This document shows positions 8,029-18,747 of a stretch of 64,000 nt of DNA, piece after piece. The notes under the pieces are model-generated. The model worked only from the letters and a program-made list of their open reading frames with translations, made no database searches and was not told the origin of the DNA. The translations under genes and the position numbers were made by a program. The stretch lies in NCBI GenBank assembly GCA_032156805.1, contig JALDXQ010000011.1:1-64000 (forward strand), given 5' to 3'. How positions within the stretch are numbered: the stretch's first letter is position 1; each line of letters begins with the position of its first letter. Source of the DNA: Gp6-AA40 sp032156805. Its GTDB lineage: Bacteria > Acidobacteriota > Vicinamibacteria > Vicinamibacterales > UBA2999.

Positions 8029-8955
8029 TTACATACCGATGACGTCGACGAGCTCTTTGACGGCCCCGGCGGACTTCTTCAGCGCTGCATCTTCTTCCGC
8101 CGTCAGCTTGATCTCGATGATCTGCTCGAGACCCTTGGCTCCGAGCTTCACTGGCACGCCAACGAACAGATCCCGGATGCCGTACTCACCCTGAAGGAAC
8201 ACGGAGCATGGGAGGATCTTTTTCTTGTCCTTGAGGATCGCTTCGCACATCTCCGTCGCGGCCTGACCGGGGGCGTACCAGGCGCTCGTGCCGACCAGCT
8301 TCGTGATCTCGGCACCGCCGTCCGCCGTCCGCTTGCAGATGGCATCGATCCGATCCTTCGGCAGCAGCTCGGTGAGCGGGACTCCGGCAACCGTCGAATA
8401 TCGCGGGAGCGGCACCATCGTATCGCCGTGACCACCGAGCACGAACGAGTGCACGTTCTCGACCGACACCTTGAGCTCCATCGCGACGAAGGTGCTCATC
8501 CGAGCCGAGTCGAGCACGCCAGCCATTCCGATCACGCGCTCGCGCGGAAATTTGGTCAAACGGAAAAGCGCCTGTGACATCGCATCGAGTGGATTGGCGA
8601 CGGGCACGACGATCGCATTGGGACAGTGCTGCACGAGGTTGGGTGCGATGCTCTTCATGATCTCGAAGTTGTCGCGCACCAGGTCGTCGCGGCTCATGCC
8701 CGGCTTCCTCGGCTTGCCGGACGTGATCACGACGATGTCGGATCCCGCCGCAGCACTCCAGTCGGCGCCACCGATAAGCCGCGAGTCCGATCCGATGATT
8801 GGACACGTCTCGTAGATATCGAGCGCGACACCAGCGGCCTTCTGATCGGCGATGTCGATGATGACGACATCCGCCAGCTCCTTCTCCGCGATCGCGCGAG
8901 CCACTGTCATGCCGACGTTACCGGCGCCACCTACCACTGTCACTTTGCGATTCAT
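8029..8955 (-). CDS. mdh: Malate dehydrogenase (LDH-like type)
   Basis: This 308-residue enzyme oxidises malate to oxaloacetate with NAD. The N-terminal Rossmann motif GGAGNVGMTVA is followed by the Asp that selects NAD (VVIIDIAD), the substrate-binding SGKPRKPGMSRDDL, NPLDAMSQ, and the catalytic His in VLGGHGDTMVPL. Length and motifs fit the lactate dehydrogenase-like MDH group. A GAGG sits 5 nt before the ATG. It heads the mdh-sucC-sucD group. Confidence 0.96.
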   Translation of the reverse strand: MNRKVTVVGGAGNVGMTVARAIAEKELADVVIIDIADQKAAGVALDIYETCPIIGSDSRLIGGADWSAAAGSDIVVITSGKPRKPGMSRDDLVRDNFEIMKSIAPNLVQHCPNAIVVPVANPLDAMSQALFRLTKFPRERVIGMAGVLDSARMSTFVAMELKVSVENVHSFVLGGHGDTMVPLPRYSTVAGVPLTELLPKDRIDAICKRTADGGAEITKLVGTSAWYAPGQAATEMCEAILKDKKKILPCSVFLQGEYGIRDLFVGVPVKLGAKGLEQIIEIKLTAEEDAALKKSAGAVKELVDVIGM

Positions 8956-9284
8956 GCGTTCCTCGTCTCGCTCGCGCGGCTTAGGTCACTGTCCCCCAGC
9001 CGGGCGCCGAAGTACTCACAGTTTCTGTTGAAAAGCCTGTTGAAAAGCCCGTCTCCAACCGCGATCGTTGCAGATGATCCCGAATGTTTTAGCGGTTTGC
9101 ACCATCGTAGTGCGAGTGTTACACGAGCGCCACGGAGATGAGTCAACTGGCCGTCATTTCTCGCTCGTCCGAAGCGCCAAGTATAATCTTCGATCGCTGG
9201 TCGACGTTCCAAACGTCACATCGGAATGTCGAATGATTCGCAGTACAGCCCGACGTTGTAGCCCGTAGCCCAAGCCAATCCCAC
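8956..9284. other. Divergent intergenic region mdh / serA
   Basis: This 329-nt gap separates the divergent genes mdh and serA. It holds a perfect TATAAT on the plus strand at 9182-9187, about 100 nt before serA; no convincing -35 box is visible. A direct repeat GTTGAAAAGCC lies near 9027-9050. No RNA gene or reading frame with coding character was recognised. Confidence 0.5.
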
Positions 9285-10862
9285 GTGAAGATTCTCGTTG
9301 CTGACGACCTGCCATCCTCCGCGCTGGATCTGTTGCGCGCCGAAGGTTGGAGTCTCGATGCCCGCACCGGTCGCACGCCGGAGCAACTCGCCGACGACAT
9401 CACAGATGCCGACGCCATCATCGTTCGAAGCGCGACGCGAGTGACATCTGCGCTCATCGCGGCCGCTCCCAAGCTTCGTGCCATCGCTCGAGCGGGAACT
9501 GGCGTGGACAACGTCGACGTTCCGGCCGCGAGCGGCCGTGGCATCGTGGTCATGAACGCGCCGGGCGCGAACAGCGTCAGCGTTGCCGAACTGGCGATGG
9601 CGCTGGTGCTGGCACTGGCGCGCCACATTCCTGGCGCCGATGCCGCGATGAAGCAAGGGAAATGGGAGAAGAAGAAGTTTCTGGGCGAAGAACTGCGTGA
9701 GAAGACGCTCGGCCTGGTGGGACTCGGCCGCATCGGCCAGGAGGTTGCACGCCGCGCGTCCGGATTCGGGATGACGATCCTCGCCCACGATCCGTTTGTC
9801 TCCGAAGAGACTGCGTCACATCTCGACGTGGAGCTCGTCGGCCTCGATGAGCTGTTCGCTCGCGCCGACTACGTGTCTCTCCACATGCCGTCCACGGATC
9901 ACACGCGCCGCATGGTCAACGCCGAACGTTTGGCCAAAGCGAAGAAGGGTCTCCGGATCGTCAACACCGCCCGTGGTGATCTCATCGACGAGGCCGCACT
10001 GGCTGACGCCATTGAGTCCGGTCAGGTTGCCGGCGCCGCCCTGGATGTGTTCGAAAACGAACCGACAGTCGACCACCGCCTCCAGAAACTGCCGCAGGTC
10101 GTGGCGACACCACATATCGCGGCCTCGACGCGCGAAGGACAGGAACTGGTTGGTGCGGAGACGGCGGCGGCATTGCGTGACTTCCTCAGGGACGGCATCA
10201 TCCGCAACGCCGTCAATTTCCCTTCTCTGTCGCCGGAAGAATTCAAACGCCTGCAACCCTTTGCGCTGCTGGGCGAGCGGCTTGGCACGTTCATCGCTCA
10301 GATGAACGACGACCGCATCCGCGAGGTCAGCTTGCGCTACTATGGCGAGCTGACACAGAGCCGAACCGGTGTGATCGTCAACGGCGTGCTCGCTGGACTG
10401 TTCAAGCCCGTCCTTTCAACTGGGGTCACGGTTGTCAACGCTCGCAGCGTGGCCGCGGAACATGGCATCGAGATCATCGAGTCGCGCAGCACTCGCGCCC
10501 GCAACTACACGAGCCTGATCTCGCTCAAGATCCGTACTGCCCATGGCGAACGCTGGGTCGAGGGCGCCGTGTTCGAGAAAGGTTCTCCCCGCCTGGTGAT
10601 GATCGACGGAATCGCGGTCGAAGCGCCGCTCGAGGGGACGATGATCGTCGTGGCCAACCGTGACGAGCCCGGTGTGATTGGCCAGATCGGCACGATCCTG
10701 GGGAAGCACGGCGTGAACATCGCCAACTTCGCACTCGGACGCAACGGCGGCCATGCGATTGGCGTCGTCATCGTGGACGAAACCGCGCCGATTCCCGACG
10801 TCGTGCTCGACGAGCTCCGCCGCGCCAAGGCGATTCAGTCCGCGCGACTCGTCCGCATATAG
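9285..10862 (+). CDS. serA: D-3-phosphoglycerate dehydrogenase (long form with ACT domain)
   Basis: This 525-residue enzyme catalyses the first step of serine synthesis. The catalytic and NAD domain has GLVGLGRIGQEVARR near residue 145, RGDLIDEAAL and TPHIAASTREGQ with the catalytic His. An intervening allosteric substrate-binding domain (about 310-440) and a C-terminal ACT domain (MIVVANRDEPGVIGQIGTIL) make it the long, actinobacterial-like type. It starts at GTG 9285 without a clear Shine-Dalgarno site. Confidence 0.96.
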   Translation: MKILVADDLPSSALDLLRAEGWSLDARTGRTPEQLADDITDADAIIVRSATRVTSALIAAAPKLRAIARAGTGVDNVDVPAASGRGIVVMNAPGANSVSVAELAMALVLALARHIPGADAAMKQGKWEKKKFLGEELREKTLGLVGLGRIGQEVARRASGFGMTILAHDPFVSEETASHLDVELVGLDELFARADYVSLHMPSTDHTRRMVNAERLAKAKKGLRIVNTARGDLIDEAALADAIESGQVAGAALDVFENEPTVDHRLQKLPQVVATPHIAASTREGQELVGAETAAALRDFLRDGIIRNAVNFPSLSPEEFKRLQPFALLGERLGTFIAQMNDDRIREVSLRYYGELTQSRTGVIVNGVLAGLFKPVLSTGVTVVNARSVAAEHGIEIIESRSTRARNYTSLISLKIRTAHGERWVEGAVFEKGSPRLVMIDGIAVEAPLEGTMIVVANRDEPGVIGQIGTILGKHGVNIANFALGRNGGHAIGVVIVDETAPIPDVVLDELRRAKAIQSARLVRI

Positions 10863-10890
10863 CGATTCACTGTGCAACGGCGGGTCTGAC

Positions 10891-10908
10891 GCGCGTCTCG
10901 AGGCGCGC
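10891..10908. terminator. Possible bidirectional stem between serA and the GspC-like gene
   Basis: GCGCGTCTCGAGGCGCGC is almost palindromic and lies in the 65-nt gap between two convergent genes. No T-run follows it, so terminator function is weakly supported. Confidence 0.3.
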
Positions 10909-10927
10909 AGCCGATCTAAATCGAGAA

Positions 10928-11449
10928 TCAGTTGGCTGGCAGGCGAAGCGTCGTCTGGGTGCCGTCGTTCGTCGACTCGAGGGTCACCGCATCGTCGCCG
11001 ATCGACGAGACCCGGTAACCCGCCTCGAGCACATCGCCTTCCTTCACGAGCGACACGCCCTGCAGCGAGCTGAGAATCGCGGTCCGCTGCGCGACGCCGT
11101 CTTCCATCGTGATGGCCATGCCGGCAAGCGCGTACGGCGGCCGCGGTGGAGCGACGACTGCGGGAGCGGTCTCGATCACTGGAGGCGGGGCGTCCTCGAG
11201 AACGCGACGGGGCGCGGCGCCAAAACGAAACGCATCGCGTGAAGGCTGGCGGAACGCGGTGACATCGGCAAGCTTCGTCCGCAGACGATCCGCCTGCGCG
11301 CCAAGATCGACAACCGCACCAGATCGGTCAACCGCCTGCGGTGTGACGGCCGGCGCGGGCCGAATACGTTGGGTCGGCGCAAAGGTCGCGGCGACCGCGG
11401 CAAAGATCACGGCTCCACCCGACGTAAACGCGTAGAGTTTCCAGGTCAT
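10928..11449 (-). CDS. Membrane-anchored GspC/PilP-like periplasmic protein
   Basis: This 173-residue protein has one N-terminal transmembrane segment (about 8-27), a variable linker rich in Ala, Arg and Pro, and a C-terminal domain from YALAGMAITMEDGVAQRTAI onward. The end reads as VKEGDVLEAGYRVSSIGDDAVTLES, a pattern typical of the beta-rich 'homology region' of GspC and PilP, inner-membrane partners of secretins. It stands alone between serA and kdsB, with no other type II secretion genes nearby. A TAAAAT lies 12 nt before the ATG. The function is inferred only from domain layout. Confidence 0.55.
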   Translation of the reverse strand: MTWKLYAFTSGGAVIFAAVAATFAPTQRIRPAPAVTPQAVDRSGAVVDLGAQADRLRTKLADVTAFRQPSRDAFRFGAAPRRVLEDAPPPVIETAPAVVAPPRPPYALAGMAITMEDGVAQRTAILSSLQGVSLVKEGDVLEAGYRVSSIGDDAVTLESTNDGTQTTLRLPAN

Positions 11450-11517
11450 TGAGGGACATACATTTTATCACCTGAGCTGCCCTTCTACGCACACCGGTGT
11501 CTTCGTCCATTCGATGT

Positions 11518-11523
11518 TATGAT
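11518..11523 (+). promoter_or_regulatory. -10 box for a leaderless kdsB transcript
   Basis: TATGAT ends 5 nt before the GTG at 11529, so transcription would start at or next to the start codon. No Shine-Dalgarno site is present. Confidence 0.5.
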
Positions 11524-11528
11524 TCGCC

Positions 11529-12326
11529 GTGCCCCCGGTTGGGTTCATCGATCCTTTTCAAAGAACGTCTTTCCTTCGCGCTGTCGCTGTCATCCCCGCC
11601 CGATACGCCTCCTCGAGACTTCCGGGCAAGCCGCTCGCTGACATTGCCGGGCGTCCGATGATCGAGCACGTCTACCGCCGTGCCGCGGACACGCGCGGTA
11701 TCGATGCCGTCGTCGTGGCGACCGATGACGCGCGTATCGCTCAGGCGGTCGAGACGTTCGGGGGAATCGTTCGGCTGACGCAGGCCGGGCACCGGACAGG
11801 CACCGATCGGATTGCCGAGATCGCCAGCGATCTCTCGTGCGAAGTCGTCGTCAACGTCCAGGGAGACCTTCCGCTCATCGAGCCCGGCATGATCGCGGAA
11901 GTCCTGGAGCCGCTGACCGGCGATCCGTCGGTCCTCATGACGACGCTCCGTCAGGCCACCACCAGTGCCGCCGAGATCGCCAGCCCGCATGTCGTGAAGG
12001 TGGTCGTGGACAGCCGCGGTGACGCCCTCTACTTTTCGCGTTCGCCGATTCCGTTTCGCCGCGACGACAGTGCGGCTGAAGGTCCGGCCGCAGCCGGACA
12101 CCAGGTTTTCAAACACATCGGACTCTACGGATTTCGACGCGACTTCCTGCTGACGTTTGCGTCGCTTCCCCGCACACCGCTCGAACAGGCCGAGTCACTC
12201 GAGCAGTTGCGTGCGCTCGAGCATGGATTCCGGATTCGCACCGTCACCACGCGGTACGAGTCCATCGAAGTGGATACACCCGAGGATTTGGAACGCGTGC
12301 GTCAGCTGATGGCGACACGTGTGTGA
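11529..12326 (+). CDS. kdsB: 3-deoxy-manno-octulosonate cytidylyltransferase
   Basis: This 265-residue enzyme makes CMP-KDO, the activated sugar for lipid A inner core. Signatures are VAVIPARYASSRLPGKPL, ATDDARI, VNVQGDLPLIEP and KHIGLYGFRRDFLL. The chosen GTG gives about 16 extra residues before VAVIPARY compared with E. coli KdsB. Within these an internal start is not obvious, and the -10 box directly upstream supports this GTG. It leads the cluster kdsB-pyrG-kdsA-kdsD-lapB. Confidence 0.95.
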   Translation: MPPVGFIDPFQRTSFLRAVAVIPARYASSRLPGKPLADIAGRPMIEHVYRRAADTRGIDAVVVATDDARIAQAVETFGGIVRLTQAGHRTGTDRIAEIASDLSCEVVVNVQGDLPLIEPGMIAEVLEPLTGDPSVLMTTLRQATTSAAEIASPHVVKVVVDSRGDALYFSRSPIPFRRDDSAAEGPAAAGHQVFKHIGLYGFRRDFLLTFASLPRTPLEQAESLEQLRALEHGFRIRTVTTRYESIEVDTPEDLERVRQLMATRV

Positions 12327-12332
12327 GGTGGC

Positions 12333-13988
<1,656 letters not shown>

Positions 13989-13991
<3 letters not shown>

Positions 13992-14056
13992 CTCCCGAGT
14001 TCCAACTCCCAAACTTCAACGCTGAAAGACTGGGGCTGGGAGCTGGGATGAGGAGT
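13989..14056. repeat. 7-nt period patch between pyrG and kdsA
   Basis: GAGTTCC, AACTCCC and AAACTTC units (from 13997) are followed by a GCTGGGAGCTGGGATG stretch in the opposite sense. It is a short, worn form of the TTGGGAG type at 7930-8028. Confidence 0.55.
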
Positions 14057-14068
14057 CGTCAAAATCAC

Positions 14069-14074
14069 TAGAAT
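14069..14074 (+). promoter_or_regulatory. -10 box for a leaderless kdsA transcript
   Basis: TAGAAT lies exactly 6 nt before the GTG at 14081. This gives kdsA its own predicted promoter inside the cluster. Confidence 0.5.
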
Positions 14075-14080
14075 AGAGCC

Positions 14081-14947
14081 GTGAAGCCGGTCTCGATTGG
14101 GTCAATCACCATCGGTGGAGGCCATCCGCTCGCGTTCATCGCCGGCCCCTGCGTCATCGAAAGCGCCGACCACGCGGTGGCGACGGCGTCTGCGATTCGC
14201 GAGATCGCCACGCGCGTGCGCGTGCCGGTCATCTTCAAGGCGTCGTACGACAAAGCGAACCGGACATCCCGGCATTCGTTCCGCGGGCCCGGGCTGGACG
14301 AGGGGCTGCGAATTCTGTCGGACGTCAAAGCCCGAACCGGCCTTCCTGTCCTGACTGACATCCACGAACCCGCTCACGCGGCGCCAGCGGCCCAGGTCGT
14401 CGACGTCCTGCAGATTCCCGCGTTTCTCTCGCGCCAGACGGATCTCCTGGTTGCGGCTGCCCGCACGGGCAAGGCCGTGAACGTCAAGAAGGGGCAGTTC
14501 CTCGCTCCTCGCGATGTCAAGCATGTGATCGAAAAGATCACCGCTGAGGGGAACGCGTCCGTGCTCGTCACCGAACGCGGCGTCAGCTTCGGCTACAACA
14601 ACCTGGTCGTGGACATACGCGCATTCCCGATGCTGCGCGAGCTCGGGTATCCCGTGGTCTTCGATGTCACGCACAGCCTGCAGCTGCCTGGTGCGGGCGA
14701 CGGTGTCAGTGCGGGACTGGCTGAGTACATCGACCCGCTGGCGTCGGCCGGCGTCGCGGCCGGCATCGATGCGGTGTTCATGGAAGTCCACGAGGAGCCC
14801 GCGCGCGCGAAGAGCGACGCCGCCAATGCCCTCAGGCTGGACAGGCTCGAGGCGCTCATGCTCAAGCTCACGCGAATCGATGCGGCGGCGCGGGAGCAGC
14901 CGATACCGCGTTCGGCTTCGCGCGATTCACATGGGGTGACGATGTGA
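14081..14947 (+). CDS. kdsA: KDO-8-phosphate synthase
   Basis: This 288-residue aldolase joins phosphoenolpyruvate and arabinose-5-phosphate. It shows FIAGPCVIES, FKASYDKANRTS, GPGLDEGLRIL, TDIHEP and QIPAFLSRQTDLL, all standard for KdsA. FDVTHSLQLPG follows, and the C-terminal AVFMEVHEEPARAKSD contains the active-site HxxP-like stretch. A GTG start is supported by the -10 box 6 nt upstream. Confidence 0.97.
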   Translation: MKPVSIGSITIGGGHPLAFIAGPCVIESADHAVATASAIREIATRVRVPVIFKASYDKANRTSRHSFRGPGLDEGLRILSDVKARTGLPVLTDIHEPAHAAPAAQVVDVLQIPAFLSRQTDLLVAAARTGKAVNVKKGQFLAPRDVKHVIEKITAEGNASVLVTERGVSFGYNNLVVDIRAFPMLRELGYPVVFDVTHSLQLPGAGDGVSAGLAEYIDPLASAGVAAGIDAVFMEVHEEPARAKSDAANALRLDRLEALMLKLTRIDAAAREQPIPRSASRDSHGVTM

Positions 14948-15930
14948 GTGACGACGTGATCGCACCACCTGCCATCGACCTCGCCTTCGCGCGCAAGGTG
15001 TTGCAGACGGAGGCGGCTGCCATCCAGGCGCTCGTCGACCGCCTCGGCGAGTCGTTCGAGCGCGCGGTACGCCTGCTGCTCGATTGCCGCGGACGCGTCA
15101 TCGTCACGGGCATGGGCAAGTCCGGCATCATTTGCCGCAAGATTGCTGCAACGCTATCCAGCACGGGTACTCCTGCGTTCTTCCTTCACCCGGCCGAAGC
15201 GATTCATGGAGACCTTGGCGTCCTGCAGCCTGAGGATGTGATCGTCGCGCTGTCGTACAGCGGCGAGACCGACGAACTGCTGCGGTTGCTCGAGACGATC
15301 AAGCGGCTCGGCGCCAGCCTGATTGCCATCACGGGCGATTGCCGCTCGACGCTGGGACAGGCGTCCGATGTCGCGCTCGATTGTCGCGTGTCCGAAGAAG
15401 CCTGCCCGATGAATCTCGTCCCGACAGCCAGCACGACGGCCGCTCTCGCGCTTGGCGATGCGCTCGCCATGACGCTGCTCGTGGCGAAGGGCTTCAGCCA
15501 GGATCGCTTCGCCAGCCTCCATCCCGGCGGAAAGCTGGGTAAGCGATTGATGCGTGCCGAACAACTGATGCAGGGCGGCGATCAGACGCCTGTCGTCAGC
15601 GCCAGCACACCCATTCCGCAGGTCATCTACGAGATTTCGAGCAAGGGACTCGGAATGACCTGCGTGGTGGATGGCAAGGGAGCGCTGTCCGGCATCATCA
15701 CCGACGGCGACCTCCGCCGGCACATGACCGGTGCGGCAAACCTCCTCGAACGCACCGCCGCTGACGTGATGACGCGCAATCCGGTCACCATCCGTCGCGA
15801 CACGCTGGCAGCCGAAGCGCTGCTGGTGCTCGAGCGCCGCAAGATCACGTCGATAGTGGTCGTCAACGACGATCAGCAAGTCCTGGGCGTCGTGCACCTG
15901 CACCACCTCTGGCGCACTGAAATGTTCTGA
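14944..15930 (+). CDS. kdsD: Arabinose-5-phosphate isomerase (KdsD/KpsF)
   Basis: This 328-residue enzyme turns ribulose-5-phosphate into arabinose-5-phosphate for KdsA. An N-terminal SIS domain (about 35-180) has VTGMGKSGIICRKIAATLSS and LSYSGETDELL, with the conserved HPAEAIHGDLG. Two CBS domains follow (about 205-325). Its GTG overlaps the kdsA TGA (GTGA), giving translational coupling. No KdsC phosphatase was found in the window. Confidence 0.95.
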   Translation: MSDDVIAPPAIDLAFARKVLQTEAAAIQALVDRLGESFERAVRLLLDCRGRVIVTGMGKSGIICRKIAATLSSTGTPAFFLHPAEAIHGDLGVLQPEDVIVALSYSGETDELLRLLETIKRLGASLIAITGDCRSTLGQASDVALDCRVSEEACPMNLVPTASTTAALALGDALAMTLLVAKGFSQDRFASLHPGGKLGKRLMRAEQLMQGGDQTPVVSASTPIPQVIYEISSKGLGMTCVVDGKGALSGIITDGDLRRHMTGAANLLERTAADVMTRNPVTIRRDTLAAEALLVLERRKITSIVVVNDDQQVLGVVHLHHLWRTEMF

Positions 15931-15935
15931 TCGTC

Positions 15936-17156
15936 ATGAGTGACTACGCCCTGCTTGCCGTGCTGCTTGCGCTGCTGCTGGGCCTGGTCGCGGGCAAGGC
16001 GTGGGAGCGCTACAAGCTGCGCGATGGGCGGTGGATCGATCGGCGCCGGCTGCGCGAAACACCCCACTACATGCTGGGACTCAACTGCCTGGTCGACAAC
16101 CAAATCGATCAGGCGGTCGAGGAACTGACGCGCGCGACCAGCACCGAGACCGATGCCCTCGAGATCCAGATGATCCTTGGCAACCTGTACCGGCAGAAGG
16201 GACAGGTCGGGCGAGCGATCACAGTCCACCAGGGGTTGCTCCAGCGGCCCGATCTCAGGCCGATCGAGCATGCACATGTCTTGCTCTGCCTCGGTCTCGA
16301 CTACCGGCATGGCGGGTTCGTCGACCGCGCCCTCGAGACCTTTCAGGAGGTCGTGCGGCTCGACCCGAAAAATCGCTATGCGTTCGTGAACCTGCAGAAG
16401 CTGTACGAAGATCAGCAGCAATGGGCCGACGCGGCGGTGATACGCGAAAAGATCATTGCGATCGATGGCGGCAAGGAGGAGGCGAATCATCAGATTCTCG
16501 GGTTCCTCCGCAACGAGGTCGGTGAGACCCTCATGCGTGCCGGCGACGATTCAGCGGCGGCTCGAACCTTCGAGGCCGCGATTGACATCGACGTCCGTAC
16601 GGCACCGGCCTACCTGAATCTCGGTGACGCGCGGGAACGCACAGGTCAAATGGCGGCTGCGATCGGGGCCTGGGAGAAACTCGTGCAGACGTTGCCGGAC
16701 CGCGCGTACCTGGCACTCGATCGCCTCGAGCGCGCCTACCAGCGGGCAGGCACTCCTCACAAGTTCGTCGAGCTGTGTGAGCGCCTTATCGCTCAGAATC
16801 CGCAGGACTGGCGGACTCGTCTCGTATTGTCACGGCACCATTCCTCGGCGGGCCGCCACCGCAAGGCGTTCGAACTGCTGCTGGCCGCTCTGCCCCACAA
16901 TCCGCACGGCCTCACGATTCATCAAGAGGCATGGAAAGCGCTCCTCGCCCTCGATCGAGACCCGGCATTGGTGCAGGAGTACATGGCGCTGACGCGAAGC
17001 GCCGTGTTTTATCTCGATCCGCATATCTGCGTGCACTGCCGCTACCGGAGTACCGAGCTGCTGTGGCAATGCCCGCAGTGCCACGAGTGGAACACGTTCG
17101 TCGAGGAGCGGATGTCGACGGCCAAGGACACCGCGGCCGCTGAGTTCGGTGGCTAG
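15936..17156 (+). CDS. lapB: LPS assembly protein LapB-like TPR protein
   Basis: This 406-residue protein begins with one transmembrane helix (about 4-21). Many TPR units follow (about 45-350), and the end holds a rubredoxin-like zinc site CVHCRYR...WQCPQCHEW. This order is the LapB/YciM plan; in enterobacteria LapB regulates LpxC degradation and links LPS synthesis with export. The KDO cluster context supports this role. It starts 5 nt after kdsD. Confidence 0.88.
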   Translation: MSDYALLAVLLALLLGLVAGKAWERYKLRDGRWIDRRRLRETPHYMLGLNCLVDNQIDQAVEELTRATSTETDALEIQMILGNLYRQKGQVGRAITVHQGLLQRPDLRPIEHAHVLLCLGLDYRHGGFVDRALETFQEVVRLDPKNRYAFVNLQKLYEDQQQWADAAVIREKIIAIDGGKEEANHQILGFLRNEVGETLMRAGDDSAAARTFEAAIDIDVRTAPAYLNLGDARERTGQMAAAIGAWEKLVQTLPDRAYLALDRLERAYQRAGTPHKFVELCERLIAQNPQDWRTRLVLSRHHSSAGRHRKAFELLLAALPHNPHGLTIHQEAWKALLALDRDPALVQEYMALTRSAVFYLDPHICVHCRYRSTELLWQCPQCHEWNTFVEERMSTAKDTAAAEFGG

Positions 17157-17165
17157 GCGCGGGCG

Positions 17166-17762
17166 ATGAAACGTGTTGCCCTGACAGGCGGGATCGCCAC
17201 CGGCAAGAGTGTGGTGCGCGGCGAGCTCGAACGCCTCGGGGTGCCCACGATCGAGGCCGACATCGTCGCGCGCGACGCCGTGGCGCCCGGAACGCCCGCC
17301 CTGGCTGCCATCGTCTCCCGGTTCGGCAACGGAGTGCTCGACGAGCGACGAGAACTCGACCGCCGAAAGCTCGGCGCCATCGTCTTCGCCGATGGAGAGG
17401 CGCGCCGGGATCTCGAGCGAATCGTTCATCCGGCGGTCAAGTCAGCCATCGACGCCTGGCTCGAGTCGATGGATCGACACAAGCACAACCTCGCGGTGGC
17501 CGTGATTCCCCTGCTCTACGAGACGGGCCGCGAGCACGACTTCGACGTTGTCGTGACGACTGCCTGCACCGCCGATGAGCAACTGCGCAGGGTGATTGCC
17601 CGGGATGGCCTCAATGAGTTCCAGGCGCGGCAACGGATCACCGCGCAGCTCTCGACCGAGGAAAAGGTCCGTCGCGCCGACCACACGATCTGGACCGACG
17701 GCAGCTACGAAGAGACGAAGCGACAGGTCGTGGAAACGCTCGAGCAGTTGGCGCGGAAGTAG
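17166..17762 (+). CDS. coaE: Dephospho-CoA kinase
   Basis: This 198-residue P-loop kinase does the last step of CoA synthesis. Walker A is ALTGGIATGKS at the N terminus, followed by EADIVARDAVAPG, RIVHPAVK and PLLYETG. The length is typical. It starts 9 nt after lapB and ends 4 nt from the convergent folD. Confidence 0.95.
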   Translation: MKRVALTGGIATGKSVVRGELERLGVPTIEADIVARDAVAPGTPALAAIVSRFGNGVLDERRELDRRKLGAIVFADGEARRDLERIVHPAVKSAIDAWLESMDRHKHNLAVAVIPLLYETGREHDFDVVVTTACTADEQLRRVIARDGLNEFQARQRITAQLSTEEKVRRADHTIWTDGSYEETKRQVVETLEQLARK

Positions 17763-17766
17763 CGCA

Positions 17767-18714
17767 TCACCGGCGGGTTTGAAGACTCGCCGCGACCCTG
17801 TCCTGCGCCGCGCGTAAGGTATTCATCATCAGCATCGTGATCGTCAGCGGGCCGACACCACCCGGCACGGGCGTCAGAGCCCCGGCTACGTCCGCCACCT
17901 CGGGATGCACATCGCCGACGAGCACCGAGCCCCTGGCCTGAAACGATGCCAGCCTGGGATGCCCTTGCGGAAACAGCTGCGCTGCCACGGCCGGATCCGT
18001 GACGCGATTCATGCCCACATCGATCACGGCCGCGCCTGGCTTGACGAAGTCTCTGGTCACCAGTCCGGCTCGTCCGACCGCCGCCACGAGAATGTCCGCC
18101 TGACGAGAGACGGCTGGCAGGTCGGGTGTTCGTGAATGACAGATGGTGACGGTGGCATCACGATGCAGTAGCAGCATCGCCATCGGCTTACCGACGATGT
18201 CGCTGCGGCCAATGACGACGGCATGCCGGCCGCGGATCGGAATCTTCTCGCGCTCCAGCAGTTCGATCACGCCGGCCGGGGTGCAGGCCACGAGCTTCGG
18301 GCGGTTCTGCGACAGCAGTCCGACGCTTTCAGCGCCGAAGCCATCGACGTCCTTGTCTGCGGCAATCGTGTCGAACACCCGCTGCTGCGCTCCGGCGGCC
18401 ATCGCCTTTGGCAATGGTGACTGCACCAGGATGCCGTCGTGCACGTCGCTGCGATTCAGGCGCTCGACCAGGCCGAGCACGTCTTCGAGCGTCGCCGACT
18501 CGGGCATCCGCTCCAGATCGACGCGAAAGCCGACATCTCCGCCGGCCTTGACCTTGTTGCGAACGTAGACCTGGGAAGCGGGATCGCTGCCAACGAGCAC
18601 GATCCCGAGGCCTGGCGGGCGGCCATGCTTGCGGACGAATTCAGCAACCGCTGGCTTGATCTCCTCCTGCATTGTCGTGGCGAGCTTCTGTCCGTCGAGC
18701 ACACGTGCAGTCAT
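17767..18714 (-). CDS. folD: Bifunctional methylenetetrahydrofolate dehydrogenase / cyclohydrolase
   Basis: This 315-residue enzyme interconverts 5,10-methylene- and 10-formyl-tetrahydrofolate. Family motifs are VGSDPASQVYVRNK with the catalytic Lys, ILVQSPLPKAM, DKDVDGFGAE, and VIGRSDIVGKPMAMLL for NADP. PVPGGVGPLTITMLMMNT closes the protein. The length is slightly above the usual 285-300. It lies 33 nt downstream of the permease gene. Confidence 0.96.
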   Translation of the reverse strand: MTARVLDGQKLATTMQEEIKPAVAEFVRKHGRPPGLGIVLVGSDPASQVYVRNKVKAGGDVGFRVDLERMPESATLEDVLGLVERLNRSDVHDGILVQSPLPKAMAAGAQQRVFDTIAADKDVDGFGAESVGLLSQNRPKLVACTPAGVIELLEREKIPIRGRHAVVIGRSDIVGKPMAMLLLHRDATVTICHSRTPDLPAVSRQADILVAAVGRAGLVTRDFVKPGAAVIDVGMNRVTDPAVAAQLFPQGHPRLASFQARGSVLVGDVHPEVADVAGALTPVPGGVGPLTITMLMMNTLRAAQDRVAASLQTRR

Positions 18715-18747
18715 ACGTCGATTGTCTCCGGGGCGATTGCAATTGGG